Positions 42,392 through 52,257 are shown, counted from the stretch's first letter. The stretch: DNA of 64,000 nucleotides from Providencia zhijiangensis (GCF_030315915.2 NZ_CP135990.1:2294001-2358000), one strand, 5' to 3'. The notes: generated by a model not told the origin, from the sequence alone. Numbers and translations are program-made.

Positions 42392-43519
42392 ATGATTATC
42401 CCCCAAAGAGTCAGTATTAAGTTTAAACAGATAAAATTAACAGATCATTTTAAAGATACCGTTAAAAATGAGTTTTCCCGTAATATAATCGGTATTAAAA
42501 ATATTCAAGAAGCCGAAAAAGGTGTCTGTTATGGATTAACACATACTTTCTTATTTTATGCCCATGCAAATGATGAAAAAACATATATAAAAAATCTGGC
42601 GATAGCATTGAAAAAAACACATAACTCCAAGAAGAATATTCACCATTATCATACTTTTTTAAATAATGCCTTTTGTCAAATTATTTATAGACAGAAAATA
42701 ATTGATTATGTTCTGCATATTGACCATGCCATAAAAAAATTTGATTTTCAAAATGATAACAGAGAGTTAAAACAAAGAAACATGCTTAACTCAATCAATG
42801 CCGTATTTTTTAAAAACAGTGCGTTATTACTGGATAATATAGGAGAAGATGATGCCATTGATTTTAAAAAATTATTACATCAGTTATATTTTTACACCTA
42901 TTCCACATCAACAAGTGCCCTGGATAATATATTAAAAATGAAAAGTCAATTTGAAGTTAATCTAATAAAATCAACTATTCGAGAAATCAAGAAAAAATGT
43001 TCTAACTTTGCAATGACTGATTTATCAATCAACGGCATTAAACCATTTTTTGAATTAGTTAAAAACCACCAGAAAAAAATCATTAAGTATCAAATAACAC
43101 AAAGAAATAGCCAATATAATATAAAATATGACGCCTATACGATTATTGATAATAATGTAAAATTAAATCCAAAAAATTATATAACCTTTGAGCAATTCAA
43201 ACAGCGAATTAATAATCGACTACAACAACAGAAAGATACCATTTGTGATTTTCTAACTAAAGATCATGCTATGGGGATCACGATTAAACATATTAACGAT
43301 AAAATCATATTCAAGTTCTTTGAGCCTAATAAAGGACTTTATATAACAGAAAATAAGAAAAAGTTTTTTAATCTCATTGAAAAAATAATGTCTCAGCAAG
43401 AATGCTTAGTTAATTCTCAACATGAGAAAATCATCGAGATTAATACGTCCTACGCCGATAAACTTCATCAATACCCACTGTCCAATAAAATCAAAGAACC
43501 TAAATTTTATAAATCATAA
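42392..43519 (+). CDS. possible YopT-like (C58) cysteine protease family protein
   Basis: 375 residues, very rich in Lys, Asn and Ile and AT-rich DNA, unlike pta and yfcD at its sides. The pattern GVCYGLTHTF (Cys46) near the N-terminus and HAMGITI (His292) followed by FFEPNKGLY (Glu311) near the C-terminus resembles the Cys, His, Asp triad layout of C58/YopT-like peptidases, whose last motif is usually FDPNxG; here Glu replaces Asp. No signal peptide is seen. GAGG lies six bases before the ATG at 42392; the frame is open further upstream only through the pta terminator. Family assignment is by motif only; it could be another papain-like protein or an inactive relative. Confidence 0.5.
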   Translation: MIIPQRVSIKFKQIKLTDHFKDTVKNEFSRNIIGIKNIQEAEKGVCYGLTHTFLFYAHANDEKTYIKNLAIALKKTHNSKKNIHHYHTFLNNAFCQIIYRQKIIDYVLHIDHAIKKFDFQNDNRELKQRNMLNSINAVFFKNSALLLDNIGEDDAIDFKKLLHQLYFYTYSTSTSALDNILKMKSQFEVNLIKSTIREIKKKCSNFAMTDLSINGIKPFFELVKNHQKKIIKYQITQRNSQYNIKYDAYTIIDNNVKLNPKNYITFEQFKQRINNRLQQQKDTICDFLTKDHAMGITIKHINDKIIFKFFEPNKGLYITENKKKFFNLIEKIMSQQECLVNSQHEKIIEINTSYADKLHQYPLSNKIKEPKFYKS

Positions 43520-43525
43520 AAATAC

Positions 43526-43549
43526 AAAAGGACTACCAAAGTAGTCCTT
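43526..43549. terminator. bidirectional terminator between the C58-like gene and yfcD
   Basis: Perfect AAGGACTAC / GTAGTCCTT stem with a CAAA loop. On the minus strand it is followed by TTGTATTTTT, good for yfcD; on the plus strand the T-content is weaker. Confidence 0.75.
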
Positions 43550-43565
43550 AATTCAATACTCACAT

Positions 43566-44108
43566 TTATTCTGGGTTTGAACAGCTAATCGCTTTATCCG
43601 CTTCATTATTGCGCGTTAACCATAATGACAGTGCTTTAAGCGAATCTGGCGTAAATTCATCACAACGAGCGGTAATTTCCTTGGGAGTCAACCAAGTTAC
43701 TTCCACGACTTCACTTTCTTGCAAAGCAAAAGGACCGTGACTCACACAACTAAATAATCCACCCCACACGCGGCAAATTTCATTTTCATAATAGAAAGTA
43801 CCATGTTCTGCAAACGGAACACCTGCAATCCCCAACTCCTCTTCAGCTTCACGCTTAGCTGATTCAAGGATCTGTTCATCTTGCATCACGACACCACCCG
43901 CCGTCGCATCCAAAAGCCCTGGGTAGAAATCTTTAATGTCCGTTCTCCGTTGCACCAGAATTTTACCCATTCCGTCGTGCACCACGATGTAGGTCGCACG
44001 GTGACGTAAGTTTTCTGCACTCATTTGGCTACGGGTTGCTTGCGCTATTACATTATTATCTTCGTCAACGATATCTACCCATTCGACGAATTCGGTCTGT
44101 TGTTCCAT
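43566..44108 (-). CDS. yfcD: Nudix hydrolase YfcD
   Basis: Nudix-fold phosphohydrolase, substrate unknown, 180 residues as in E. coli. Nudix box [23 protein letters not shown] (its core REAEEELG is at about residue 85) is complete, so it should bind Mg2+ and be active. The frame is open 24 codons upstream, but AAGG lies eight bases before the ATG at 44108 and gives the conserved N-terminus ([14 protein letters not shown]). Divergent from yfcH. Confidence 0.92.
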   Translation of the reverse strand: MEQQTEFVEWVDIVDEDNNVIAQATRSQMSAENLRHRATYIVVHDGMGKILVQRRTDIKDFYPGLLDATAGGVVMQDEQILESAKREAEEELGIAGVPFAEHGTFYYENEICRVWGGLFSCVSHGPFALQESEVVEVTWLTPKEITARCDEFTPDSLKALSLWLTRNNEADKAISCSNPE

Positions 44109-44379
44109 CCTGAAAACCTTATTTAGCTTGTCCACCAAAATACTTTGATACAAGGTATTCTTTTCGCATATATGTTGCAAGAGATCCTAACCAAATTTGA
44201 CCTTGCTTTCCATCACAAAAATCAATGCATCTCTTTAAGATACAGTACAAAATTCTTTTTTGTGAAGCGTTAACTGAAACCCAACAATTCCTATTTGCAA
44301 ATGCTATAGTTATCTTTATAGGGTGGTAAAAATTGGATTATTTAGAGTGTGATAGCGCTTTAAATATAGGGGATAAAAA

Positions 44380-45285
44380 ATGAGAATTCTAATAACAGGC
44401 GGAACAGGGTTAATTGGCACCCAACTGGTTCAAACGTTAGTGATGCACTCACATCAGGTCACCGTATTAAGCCGTTCACCGCAAAAAGTATACAGTTTAT
44501 TTTGTAAAGCCGTTGAGTGCTGGACAACCCTTCAAGATAAAACAGACCTCGATGGCTTTGATGTGGTCATCAACCTTGCCGGCGAACCTATCGCAGAAAA
44601 ACGCTGGACAGCAGCACAAAAACAGATCCTCTGTGACAGTCGCTGGAAAATTACGCAGCAATTGACGAATTTAATCAAAGCCAGTCAAAACCCACCGAGC
44701 GTATTCCTGTCAGGCTCTGCTGTAGGCTACTATGGCGACCAAGGCCAATCCGTCGTGACGGAAGAGGATCAACCCCATGATGAATTTACCCATCAGCTAG
44801 CGGCTCGCTGGGAAGCTATCGCCCAAGAAGCGCAATCGGATAAAACCCGAGTGTGTTTATTACGTACTGGATTAGTTTTATCCCCTAACGGCGGTTTGCT
44901 CGCCAAAATTCTGCCTATTTTTAAAATGGGTGCTGGCGGGCCGATTGGGCATGGAAAACAATATATGCCGTGGATCCATATTAACGATATGGTGAAAGCT
45001 ATTTTATTCTTGATGGAGACGCCAACCCTTTGTGGCCCATTTAATATGACTTCGCCTTACCCTGTCCATAATGATCAATTTGCCGCCATGATGGGGGATG
45101 TGACCAACCGCCCTTCCTTTATCCGTACCCCTGCATTTGCAGTTAGAGGCATGCTTGGGGAATCCGCGACATTATTGCTTGGTGGACAGCAGGCCATACC
45201 TAAACGTTTAGAAGAGGCTGGCTTTGAATTTGAATTTATTGAACTGAGAATTGCACTAGAGGATTTATTAGCACCAAAATCATAA
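44380..45285 (+). CDS. yfcH: YfcH-family epimerase-like protein (SDR)
   Basis: 301-residue extended short-chain dehydrogenase/reductase of the YfcH/TIGR01777 family; reaction unknown. N-terminal NAD(P) motif [27 protein letters not shown] near the active site, and [16 protein letters not shown] followed by [10 protein letters not shown]. The start ATG has AGGGG nine bases upstream. Faces ubiX tail to tail. Confidence 0.92.
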   Translation: MRILITGGTGLIGTQLVQTLVMHSHQVTVLSRSPQKVYSLFCKAVECWTTLQDKTDLDGFDVVINLAGEPIAEKRWTAAQKQILCDSRWKITQQLTNLIKASQNPPSVFLSGSAVGYYGDQGQSVVTEEDQPHDEFTHQLAARWEAIAQEAQSDKTRVCLLRTGLVLSPNGGLLAKILPIFKMGAGGPIGHGKQYMPWIHINDMVKAILFLMETPTLCGPFNMTSPYPVHNDQFAAMMGDVTNRPSFIRTPAFAVRGMLGESATLLLGGQQAIPKRLEEAGFEFEFIELRIALEDLLAPKS

Positions 45286-45302
45286 TCATTTGAAAACAGG
45301 CG

Positions 45303-45875
45303 CTATTTAGCACCCTGCCAACGGGTGAATAAATCATACTCAAGCTCGATATCAAATTGGTCAAGAACCCGGTTAACGGTCTGGTTAACAATATCTTGAA
45401 TAGATTGAGGCTGATGATAAAACGCAGGCATTGGGGGCATAATCACCGCACCCATTTCTGCGGCTTGTACCATCAATTTCAAATGGCCAATATGCAGCGG
45501 TGTTTCACGCACGCCCAGCACCAATTTTTTCCCTTCTTTTAAAACGACATCTGCGGCACGGGTAACTAACGTGTCTGTATAGCTGTGAACGATGCCAGAA
45601 AGGGTTTTCATAGTACACGGCATGATAACCATACCCGCAGTACGAAAAGAGCCTGAGGAGATGGCAGCGGCAATATCGCGGCTATCATAAACATGGTCTG
45701 CGAGCTGTTGCACATCTTTAACACTGAATTCTGTCTCCAGTGCTAATGTCTGACGCGCTGCTGCACTCATCACTAGGTGGGTTTCCACATCTTTCACAGG
45801 TTTAAGCACTTCCAGCAATCGAATACCGTAGATCGCTCCACTCGCACCCGTTAACCCAATGATAAGTTTTTTCAT
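45303..45875 (-). CDS. ubiX: flavin prenyltransferase UbiX
   Basis: Makes prenylated FMN, the cofactor of the UbiD decarboxylase in ubiquinone synthesis; 190 residues. FMN-binding GLTGASGAIYGIRLLE at the N-terminus, SSGSFRTAGMVIMPCTMKT and RETPLHIGHLKLM are conserved. Upstream in-frame TTG at 45887 is open, but the E. coli-like N-terminus begins at ATG 45875, preceded by GGGG. In E. coli it follows purF directly; here a GNAT-like operon and an ERIC element lie between. Confidence 0.94.
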   Translation of the reverse strand: MKKLIIGLTGASGAIYGIRLLEVLKPVKDVETHLVMSAAARQTLALETEFSVKDVQQLADHVYDSRDIAAAISSGSFRTAGMVIMPCTMKTLSGIVHSYTDTLVTRAADVVLKEGKKLVLGVRETPLHIGHLKLMVQAAEMGAVIMPPMPAFYHQPQSIQDIVNQTVNRVLDQFDIELEYDLFTRWQGAK

Positions 45876-45971
45876 GTTCAGCCCCAATTCACGTAATTTC
45901 CTGCATTATATACCAAATATCGTGAAGTAGTGAGTGAGGAACCTTATGTGGCCTTAAGGAAGGTAAAGACA

Positions 45972-46006
45972 ATAAAAATAGAGAGCTGATTTTTCAGTTC
46001 TCTATT
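45972..46006 (-). terminator. terminator of the GNAT/48-codon operon
   Basis: Thirteen-base stem AATAGAGAGCTGA / TCAGTTCTCTATT (one G-U) with a TTTT loop; on the minus strand it is followed by TTTATTG. It ends just after the 48-codon gene and isolates ubiX. Confidence 0.85.
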
Positions 46007-46015
46007 CTAGACAGA

Positions 46016-46162
46016 TTAGTTCGATGGGATTGATGTTTTTTTCTGTCCTGCTATTTCAGGAGCTCTAGTCTTAAAATGTTTAGATGTTAAAGCCTTAGCA
46101 TTAGATAGCACCAATAATCGTAACTCTTCAGTAGTTAACCGTTTAGTTTTACCGTTATTCAT
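46016..46162 (-). CDS. 48-residue hypothetical protein
   Basis: Small basic protein beginning MNNGKTKRLTTEELRLL, predicted one helix followed by a basic tail (KHFKTRAPEIAGQKK). GAGG lies six bases before the ATG at 46160-46162. It is 95 bases downstream of the GNAT-like gene on the same strand and directly before a strong terminator, so the two likely form one transcript. I do not recognise a family; a partner or regulator of the upstream protein is possible but not shown. Confidence 0.6.
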   Translation of the reverse strand: MNNGKTKRLTTEELRLLVLSNAKALTSKHFKTRAPEIAGQKKTSIPSN

Positions 46163-46257
46163 ATTTAGCCTCTAGATATAAATATGCATAAACATATTGT
46201 ATGCAGCGATAATATTATATCGCTTGCTGTTTAGAATTCAATCAGAAATAATCTAAT

Positions 46258-46797
46258 TTATTGTTCTTCAATGTTTTCTCTGAATAGATTTAACTGAGCC
46301 AACTGTAATTCTTCAACAGTTGCATACATTACTAATTCATTTTCTAATAACTTAAAACCAAACTTTTCATAATACGAAATCAGTTCTGGATGAGGCTCTA
46401 TAATATAAACCCCTTTACTATCTGAATATTGTGACAAAAAAAACATCGTAGCCACAATAACAAACATTGTTAGTCGCCCTGATAGCGGATGATCGGGATT
46501 ATTTCTCACAAACGATTCAATGAGAAGAATGTGTAACTCACCATTTTCAGAGGCATAAATACCCAGCATGGCACCATCAATATTAGATTCATCATCTAAC
46601 CTAATCCCTAGGTGAAAACTACTTTCACTCAAGTAATGAGGAAATTTATCTCTCCAATTCAATATTGAACGTTCATCTCTAGTTAAGGATTCAAAATCAT
46701 CTTCACAAAGGGCATCGACTTTTAAACCTAATTGAGTGCTATCTATGAATTCTTGCAATAATTCAATCGTTTTAGAAAGATTAGATGTTAATGACAA
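46258..46797 (-). CDS. GNAT-like N-acetyltransferase family protein
   Basis: 179 residues. The C-terminal part SKGVYIIEPHPELISYYEKFGFKLLE looks like the last strands of a GNAT fold (motif B, tyrosine and FGFK); split here as PELISYYEKFGFKLL. A preceding hydrophobic stretch RLTMFVIVATMFFLSQY takes the place of the acetyl-CoA loop, but the usual Q/RxxGxG/A signature is not evident (HPLSGRL is the nearest), so acetyl-CoA binding is uncertain. Start is TTG at 46797 with an excellent AGGAG six bases upstream; no ATG is available. Accessory insertion between purF and ubiX. Confidence 0.55.
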   Translation of the reverse strand: MSLTSNLSKTIELLQEFIDSTQLGLKVDALCEDDFESLTRDERSILNWRDKFPHYLSESSFHLGIRLDDESNIDGAMLGIYASENGELHILLIESFVRNNPDHPLSGRLTMFVIVATMFFLSQYSDSKGVYIIEPHPELISYYEKFGFKLLENELVMYATVEELQLAQLNLFRENIEEQ

Positions 46798-46931
46798 AGT
46801 TCACTCCTAAATCTCGAATTTAATATTCAATACAGCGCAAAACTTTACTCACGGAATAAGCAGTCATCAATAAAGGAAACTTGAGCGGAGGGTAATTCAG
46901 ACTAACTTCATTTTCAGCTTAGTTTTAGATG

Positions 46932-47060
46932 TAATCCTCTAAATAATTCATGTTGTAGCTAGGCGGCAAGTTAGCTAATCCCTAGGAGCATACACAAGTA
47001 TGTGACTAGGGTTAGCTAATGCAGCCAACAACGCTACAGCGTGAAGTATGACAAGGATTC
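46932..47060. repeat. ERIC (IRU) element downstream of purF
   Basis: Second ERIC copy, about 129 bp. Core palindrome CCCTAGGAGCATACACAAG ... GTATGTGACTAGGG, flanks TGTAGCTAGGCGGCAAG and GCAGCCAACAACGCTACAGC, closer to the ERIC consensus than the copy at 980. Inverted ends AATCCT (46933) and AAGGATT (47053-47059). It ends 8 bases from the purF stop codon, so it is transcribed with purF. Confidence 0.92.
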
Positions 47061-47068
47061 CCTAACGT

Positions 47069-48586
47069 TTAGCCTTCGTTGTAAATCTCAAGATCCTCAA
47101 CATCACTCTGATCTTTCAACTTCAACTCATCATCTTTACGCAGATTTTCCAGATAATCTAAATAGGTTTGGTCAATATCTTTGGTCACGTAAATGCCATC
47201 AAATACGGAACATTCAAATTCGTTGATTTCAGGGTTTTCTTCACGAACCGCGTCAATGAGGTCGCTAAGATCTTGGAAAATTAGGCCATCTGCGCCAATC
47301 AGTTTACGGATTTCATCCACTTCCCGACCGTGTGCAATCAACTCATTGGCATTTGGCATATCGATGCCGTAGACGTTAGGGAAGCGAACTTCTGGTGCGG
47401 CTGAAGCAAAGTAGACATTCTTTGCACCCGCTTCACGAGCCAGTTCAACGATCTGTTCTGATGTGGTACCGCGCACAATAGAGTCATCCACCAGCAGAAC
47501 GTTTTTATCGCGAAACTCTGCACGGTTTGCATTCAGTTTGCGGCGTACAGATTTACGACGTTCTTGTTGCCCTGGCATGATAAAAGTACGGCCCACATAG
47601 CGGTTTTTCACAAAACCTTGGCGATACGGTTTATCGAGGATATGGGCGATTTCTAACGCGATATCGCATGAAGTTTCAGGGATTGGGATCACCACATCAA
47701 TATGCAAGTCTTCCCATTCGCGAGCAATTTTCGCGCCCAGTTTTTGCCCCATACGTAATCTTGCGTTATACACCGAGATTTTATCGATAAACGAATCTTG
47801 GCGAGCAAAATAAACATATTCAAAAATACACGGTGTCAATTGAGGGTTTTCTGCACATTGGCGGGTAAATAATTTACCGTCTTCAGTAACATACACCGCT
47901 TCGCCTGGCGCAACATCACGCAGGAATTCGAAACCTAAAGTATCAAGTGCTACGCTTTCAGACGCGACCATATACTCATGTTCGCCAGTCGCAAGAATAC
48001 GGCGACCAAGGACTAATGGGCGAATACCATGAGGATCACGGAATGCCACCATACCATGACCAATAATCAGTGCCACGCAAGCATAGGCGCCACGGATTTT
48101 TTTGTGCATTGATGCTACGGCACTAAAAATGTTGTCGGGTTCGAGAGGAAAATGATCAAACTTATCTAATTCGTATGCTAATACGTTTAGAAGAATTTCG
48201 GAGTCTGACGTGGTATTCACATGGCGACGTGCTGTTTCAAATAGACTCCGAGCGAGTTCGTGAGCATTTGTCAGGTTACCATTATGTGCAAGGGTGATAC
48301 CAAAAGGAGAGTTAACGTAAAAAGGCTGGGCTTCGGATGCGCTGGAACTACCCGCAGTTGGGTAACGCACATGTCCAATACCCATTGAGCCTTGAAGGCG
48401 CAGCATGTGGCGCGTTTCAAAGACATCTTTTACTAAACCATTTGCTTTACGCAAACGGATATTGTTTTTACCATCAATAGTCGCAATACCCGCTGCATCT
48501 TGCCCACGATGCTGTAGCACCGTTAACGCATCATAAATTGATTGGTTTACCGGTGAAACACCGGCGATACCGACAATACCGCACAT
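47069..48586 (-). CDS. purF: amidophosphoribosyltransferase PurF
   Basis: First committed enzyme of purine synthesis: PRPP + glutamine to phosphoribosylamine. 505 residues, class II glutamine amidotransferase domain with N-terminal Cys nucleophile (MCGIVGIAG), then a phosphoribosyltransferase domain with the PRPP motif [13 protein letters not shown] near residue 370. Follows cvpA by 14 bases. Controlled with cvpA by the PurR box at 49158-49173. The C-terminal tail is Asp/Leu/Lys-rich. Confidence 0.97.
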   Translation of the reverse strand: MCGIVGIAGVSPVNQSIYDALTVLQHRGQDAAGIATIDGKNNIRLRKANGLVKDVFETRHMLRLQGSMGIGHVRYPTAGSSSASEAQPFYVNSPFGITLAHNGNLTNAHELARSLFETARRHVNTTSDSEILLNVLAYELDKFDHFPLEPDNIFSAVASMHKKIRGAYACVALIIGHGMVAFRDPHGIRPLVLGRRILATGEHEYMVASESVALDTLGFEFLRDVAPGEAVYVTEDGKLFTRQCAENPQLTPCIFEYVYFARQDSFIDKISVYNARLRMGQKLGAKIAREWEDLHIDVVIPIPETSCDIALEIAHILDKPYRQGFVKNRYVGRTFIMPGQQERRKSVRRKLNANRAEFRDKNVLLVDDSIVRGTTSEQIVELAREAGAKNVYFASAAPEVRFPNVYGIDMPNANELIAHGREVDEIRKLIGADGLIFQDLSDLIDAVREENPEINEFECSVFDGIYVTKDIDQTYLDYLENLRKDDELKLKDQSDVEDLEIYNEG

Positions 48587-48600
48587 TTAGTCTTTCCTCA

Positions 48601-49104
48601 TCAGCCAGACGGAGAGATATTCTCCGGTAGGAAACTTGACGCATTTTGCAGGTAGTCAAAGAACCACCTAATAATATGACTGAACTGCGGAATAAGCTGT
48701 GAACGATGCCAATCCTCACTTTGAGGAAGCGGTGTAAATGTATCGAGAAAGAACAATAGCGCCGATACAATTAATACCCCACGCAACGCACCGAAGCAAA
48801 TCCCCAGTACACGATCTGTACCCGATAATCCGGTTTTTTGTACTAATGAGCTAATCACATAGTTCACCACTGCACCGACAATCAATGTCGCGATAAACAG
48901 TGCTGCAATCGCAATACCATTACGAACCAAAACATCCTCAAAGTTCGTAAAGTAACTCGCTAAGTAAGGATAGAACGTACTTGCTACGAAGAACGCACAA
49001 CCCCAAGTGATTAACGATAATGCCTCACGTACAAATCCACGGATCAGGCTTACCAGTGCCGAGAAGCCAATAATGGCGATAATTGTGTAATCAATCCAGA
49101 CCAT
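48601..49104 (-). CDS. cvpA: colicin V production protein CvpA
   Basis: Inner-membrane protein with four hydrophobic segments, 167 residues; required for colicin V release and linked to bile and envelope stress tolerance in relatives. [40 protein letters not shown] and [19 protein letters not shown] are conserved. First gene of the cvpA-purF operon under a PurR operator. Confidence 0.95.
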   Translation of the reverse strand: MVWIDYTIIAIIGFSALVSLIRGFVREALSLITWGCAFFVASTFYPYLASYFTNFEDVLVRNGIAIAALFIATLIVGAVVNYVISSLVQKTGLSGTDRVLGICFGALRGVLIVSALLFFLDTFTPLPQSEDWHRSQLIPQFSHIIRWFFDYLQNASSFLPENISPSG

Positions 49105-49157
49105 ATTTCATTCCAAAATTCGCATTCACGTCAGCGGCGAATGCATTCTAACAGAAA

Positions 49158-49173
49158 ACGAAAACGTTTGCGT
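49158..49173 (-). promoter_or_regulatory. PurR operator of cvpA-purF
   Basis: ACGCAAACGTTTTCGT on the minus strand, an exact match to the E. coli PurR consensus as I know it, 54-69 bases before the cvpA start codon. TAGAAT at 49145-49150 is a likely -10 element just inside it, so PurR with hypoxanthine or guanine would block the promoter. Confidence 0.92.
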
Positions 49174-49190
49174 AACCATTTTTCATTGAA

Positions 49191-49233
49191 TTTAAAAAAA
49201 TCAGCGGCGAAAAGAAAAAATCATAATCGCCGC
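49191..49233 (-). terminator. terminator after dedD
   Basis: GCGGCGA (49227-49233 on the minus strand) pairs with TCGCCGC (49204-49210) across a 16-base T-rich loop, followed by TGATTTTTTT. It separates the accD-folC-dedD transcript from the cvpA promoter. Confidence 0.65.
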
Positions 49234-49281
49234 AGTAAGTTACTAAATACCCTTATTTTTTAGGGATAACTGAATGTCAAT

Positions 49282-50004
49282 TTAAGGCTTAAAAGCTTGG
49301 ATTATCCCTTTTGTGCCGGTAATTGCGTTCAGTTCAGGTAAAGCTGATTCCAGCTTCTGCCTTGACGCTTCAGGCCCCACATAAATACGAGTTAATTTGT
49401 TGTTCACCGGCTGCGCTGGCACCGTATAAACCTGATACCCAGACAGTCTTAGTTTCGCCACAATTTCTTCAACCTTGCTGGCATTATTGAGAGCAATCAC
49501 TTGCACCACATAGGCTTTACCTTGAGGTTCTTGTTTTGGCTCTGGCTTCGGTTCTGGTTTCGGTTCCGGCTTTGGCTCCACCTTAGGCTTAGGCTCAGGT
49601 TTTGGCTCTGGCTTAGGTTCCGGTTTCGGCTCTGCCCGTGGTTTTTCTGGAGTGACATTGGCAGGAATGGCGCTTCCATTTTGATTCACCACGTTTTGAC
49701 TATTATTACTTTGATTTGCACTGTTTGCGGCTACAGGAGGCTGCTCACTTTGCTTTTGCTCAGTAATAGCTTCCGATAACATCGCTTCAGAAGTTCCTTC
49801 CGAAGAAGCGGTCGATGCACTGTGTGTAATTGGCGCAATTGACTCAATATCTTCTTCATCACCCGGTTTGGGAATAATCGGAATGGCTGCAAATTCATTC
49901 TCATTGTATTTTTTATCGCCATCCAGCAATGCAGGCAATACGATGACCCCTGCAGCGACTAAAACAATGGCGCCAGCAAGACGATTCTGGAATTTACTAG
50001 CCAC
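49282..50004 (-). CDS. dedD: cell division protein DedD (SPOR domain)
   Basis: Non-essential septal-ring protein; 240 residues. Short cytoplasmic start, one membrane helix (about 10-27), a long periplasmic linker with a Glu-Pro-Lys-Pro repeat at about residues 125-158, and a C-terminal SPOR domain (about 163-240, GKAYVVQVIALNNASKVEE) that binds denuded septal peptidoglycan. Start is GTG at 50004 (AGGA eight bases before), giving VASKFQNRL as in E. coli; the longer open frame upstream lies inside folC. Five bases after folC. Confidence 0.93.
   Translation of the reverse strand: MASKFQNRLAGAIVLVAAGVIVLPALLDGDKKYNENEFAAIPIIPKPGDEEDIESIAPITHSASTASSEGTSEAMLSEAITEQKQSEQPPVAANSANQSNNSQNVVNQNGSAIPANVTPEKPRAEPKPEPKPEPKPEPKPKVEPKPEPKPEPKPEPKQEPQGKAYVVQVIALNNASKVEEIVAKLRLSGYQVYTVPAQPVNNKLTRIYVGPEASRQKLESALPELNAITGTKGIIQAFKP
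49531..49632. repeat. tandem repeat coding for EPKP units in DedD
   Basis: Low-complexity array of 12-base units coding (Glu-Pro-Lys-Pro), about eight units with one interruption (KVEPKP). Likely to vary in copy number between strains; an open frame on the opposite strand across it is an artefact. Confidence 0.85.
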
Positions 50005-50009
50005 TGGCT

Positions 50010-51296
50010 TTATCCTTCTGTTTTCTCTAATAGCATCATGACATGAGCCACGGTATGGAATGATCCACACACCACAATCACATCTTGTGGTCGCGCATCC
50101 GCACACGCTTGTTGCCAAGCTGCTTCCACGGAATCAAACTCATGTGCACCGTCAACGTGCTGGCTAAGCTCAGTCACATCTGCACCACGAAACTCTCTCA
50201 GCGGTGCAAGATACCAGTCAGTTACCTGCTGGGATAAACAAGTTAATGTCCCTTGAATATCTTTATCCCCCAGCATTCCCACTACCGCACGAATTCGGCG
50301 ACCTTCTGTCACTGGTAATTGCGCAAGTTTGGAGACTAAATAGCCTGCGGCATGAGGGTTATGGGCTACATCTAAGATCATTAACGGATGTTCACCAATG
50401 ATCTGGAAACGTCCCGGTAACTGAGCGGTACTTAAACCTTGGTGGATAGCTTGGTCAGTGATTTTCTGCGCTAAGTCCGCATCAATCTCCATCAAGCAGC
50501 TGATCACACCCATCGCGGTTGCTGCATTGGCCAACGGCACATTCGGTAACGGTAAATTAGCCCATGACCTCTGAGAGCTTTCCCAAGACCAATGTTGCCC
50601 TTGTTCTTGGTAATGCCAATCCTTGCCACGACGAAACAGCATGGTGCCTATTTTGTCGGCATAAGCGCCTATAGAGTCCGGCATATCAGGCTCACCCACC
50701 ACGCCATAATGGCCTTGACGGAAAATACCCGCTTTCTCATGGCCAATATGCTCACGGTCAGAACCCAGCCAATCGGTATGATCAAGCGCAATACTGGTGA
50801 TTGCCGCGATATCCGCATCCACGACATTAGTTGCATCAAGGCGACCGCCTAGCCCTACTTCAAGGATCACAATATCTAACTCAGCTTGCTTAAATAATTG
50901 TAGTGCAGCTAAAGTGCCATATTCAAAGTAGGTTAACGAAATATTTCCACGCTGCGCTTCGATAGTCGCAAATGCTTGGCAAAACTCACTTTCAGTAAGT
51001 TCTTTGCCTTGGATCCGGACGCGTTCCGTGTAGCGCACTAAATGTGGCGAACTGTAGACACCCACCTTCAAACCCGCCGCCATCAAAATGGACTCAAGCG
51101 TATGGCAGGTTGTGCCTTTTCCGTTGGTTCCAGTGACAGTGACGACGCGAGGAGCTGGTTGAGTGAGATGCATTTGACGGGCAGCTTGCCCTACTCGTTC
51201 CAACCCCATATCAATATTTTGACTATGCAGGTCGGTGAGATAAGAAAGCCAAGCCTCCAATGGAGACTTGGCGGTAGGAATGATTAGATTACTCAT
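50010..51296 (-). CDS. folC: dihydrofolate synthase / folylpolyglutamate synthase FolC
   Basis: Bifunctional Mur-ligase-like enzyme adding glutamate to dihydropteroate and to folates; 428 residues. ATP P-loop [11 protein letters not shown] at about residues 53-63, then [24 protein letters not shown] and [11 protein letters not shown]. An open frame extends 29 codons further into accD, but the family N-terminus starts at [16 protein letters not shown]. The ATG at 51296 overlaps the end of accD by 8 bases, so it is probably coupled. Confidence 0.94.
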   Translation of the reverse strand: MSNLIIPTAKSPLEAWLSYLTDLHSQNIDMGLERVGQAARQMHLTQPAPRVVTVTGTNGKGTTCHTLESILMAAGLKVGVYSSPHLVRYTERVRIQGKELTESEFCQAFATIEAQRGNISLTYFEYGTLAALQLFKQAELDIVILEVGLGGRLDATNVVDADIAAITSIALDHTDWLGSDREHIGHEKAGIFRQGHYGVVGEPDMPDSIGAYADKIGTMLFRRGKDWHYQEQGQHWSWESSQRSWANLPLPNVPLANAATAMGVISCLMEIDADLAQKITDQAIHQGLSTAQLPGRFQIIGEHPLMILDVAHNPHAAGYLVSKLAQLPVTEGRRIRAVVGMLGDKDIQGTLTCLSQQVTDWYLAPLREFRGADVTELSQHVDGAHEFDSVEAAWQQACADARPQDVIVVCGSFHTVAHVMMLLEKTEG

Positions 51297-52257
51297 CATC
51301 TTTTTTATGTTTAGCGCCTTTTGCTTTATCTGCACCATCGACAGCATCAGCAAGATCAATTTCCACGTCAACCACTTCAACAACCAGCGCTGGCGCGGTG
51401 TTTAGACTTGGTTGATTGGTTAACATCGCTAGGACATCAGCCAAACGATCACGCATATCTTGACGACGCACGATCATGTCAATTGCCCCTTTTTCCAGCA
51501 GGAATTCACTGCGTTGGAAACCTTGAGGTAATTTTTCACGAACGGTCTGTTCGATAACGCGAGGACCCGCGAAACCAATCAGTGCTTTAGGCTCGGCAAC
51601 GTTGATATCACCCAACATCGCTAAACTTGCAGAAACACCACCCATGGTAGGGTCGGTCAGTACAGAAATGTACGGTAAGCCACGTTCTTGCATTTTCGCC
51701 AGTGCAGCACTGGTTTTCGCCATTTGCATCAGAGACAGTAACGCTTCTTGCATACGCGCACCACCACTGGATGAGAAGCAAACTAATGGACAGTTATCTT
51801 CCAATGCTTGTTCCACAGCACGGACAAAACGTGCGCCCACAACCGATGCCATTGAACCACCCATGAAGGAGAATTCAAATGCAGCCGCAACAACAGGCAT
51901 CTCTTTGAGCGTACCTTTCATCACGACGATAGCATCTTTTTCACCCGTTTCTTTCTGGGCTGAGCTAATTCTGTCTTTATATTTTTTAGAGTCGCGGAAT
52001 TTGAGCACATCTTTTGGCTCTAATTCGCTACCTAATTCCGTTGTTGAGTTTTCATCAAGGAAAGATTCAAGGCGTTGGCGAGCATGAATACGCATATGGT
52101 GGTCACATTTTGGACACACTTGTAGGTTACGCTCAAGTTCAGCACCGTAGAGGACTTGCCCACAGCTATCACATTTAGTCCAAACACCTTCAGGGATGTT
52201 TGCTTTATGGGATGGGGTTGAAGTACCTTTTTTTAAAATTTTCTCAATCCAGCTCAT
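51289..52257 (-). CDS. accD: acetyl-CoA carboxylase carboxyltransferase subunit beta AccD
   Basis: Beta subunit of the carboxyltransferase that makes malonyl-CoA, first step of fatty-acid synthesis; 322 residues. N-terminal zinc ribbon with Cys at about 29, 32, 48 and 51 ([21 protein letters not shown]), then the crotonase-like core ([33 protein letters not shown]). The C-terminal tail is charged and somewhat longer than in E. coli (about 304 residues). Confidence 0.96.
   Translation of the reverse strand: MSWIEKILKKGTSTPSHKANIPEGVWTKCDSCGQVLYGAELERNLQVCPKCDHHMRIHARQRLESFLDENSTTELGSELEPKDVLKFRDSKKYKDRISSAQKETGEKDAIVVMKGTLKEMPVVAAAFEFSFMGGSMASVVGARFVRAVEQALEDNCPLVCFSSSGGARMQEALLSLMQMAKTSAALAKMQERGLPYISVLTDPTMGGVSASLAMLGDINVAEPKALIGFAGPRVIEQTVREKLPQGFQRSEFLLEKGAIDMIVRRQDMRDRLADVLAMLTNQPSLNTAPALVVEVVDVEIDLADAVDGADKAKGAKHKKDDE

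Noticed and set aside
46258-46797. GNAT toxin of a classical TacT/AtaT toxin-antitoxin module
   Set aside because: Those have an upstream ribbon-helix-helix (DUF1778) antitoxin gene; here no such gene precedes it, and the small gene follows.
49501-49779. Open frame rich in Phe, Trp, Leu and Arg on the plus strand
   Set aside because: It is the antisense of the DedD EPKP repeat, open only because of the repeated codons.
50005-50118. 38-codon N-terminal extension of DedD
   Set aside because: Overlaps folC in another frame; the GTG at 50004 has a ribosome site and gives the conserved start of the protein.
51297-51383. 29-codon N-terminal extension of FolC
   Set aside because: Lies inside the accD end, is absent in the family, and the normal N-terminus starts at 51296.
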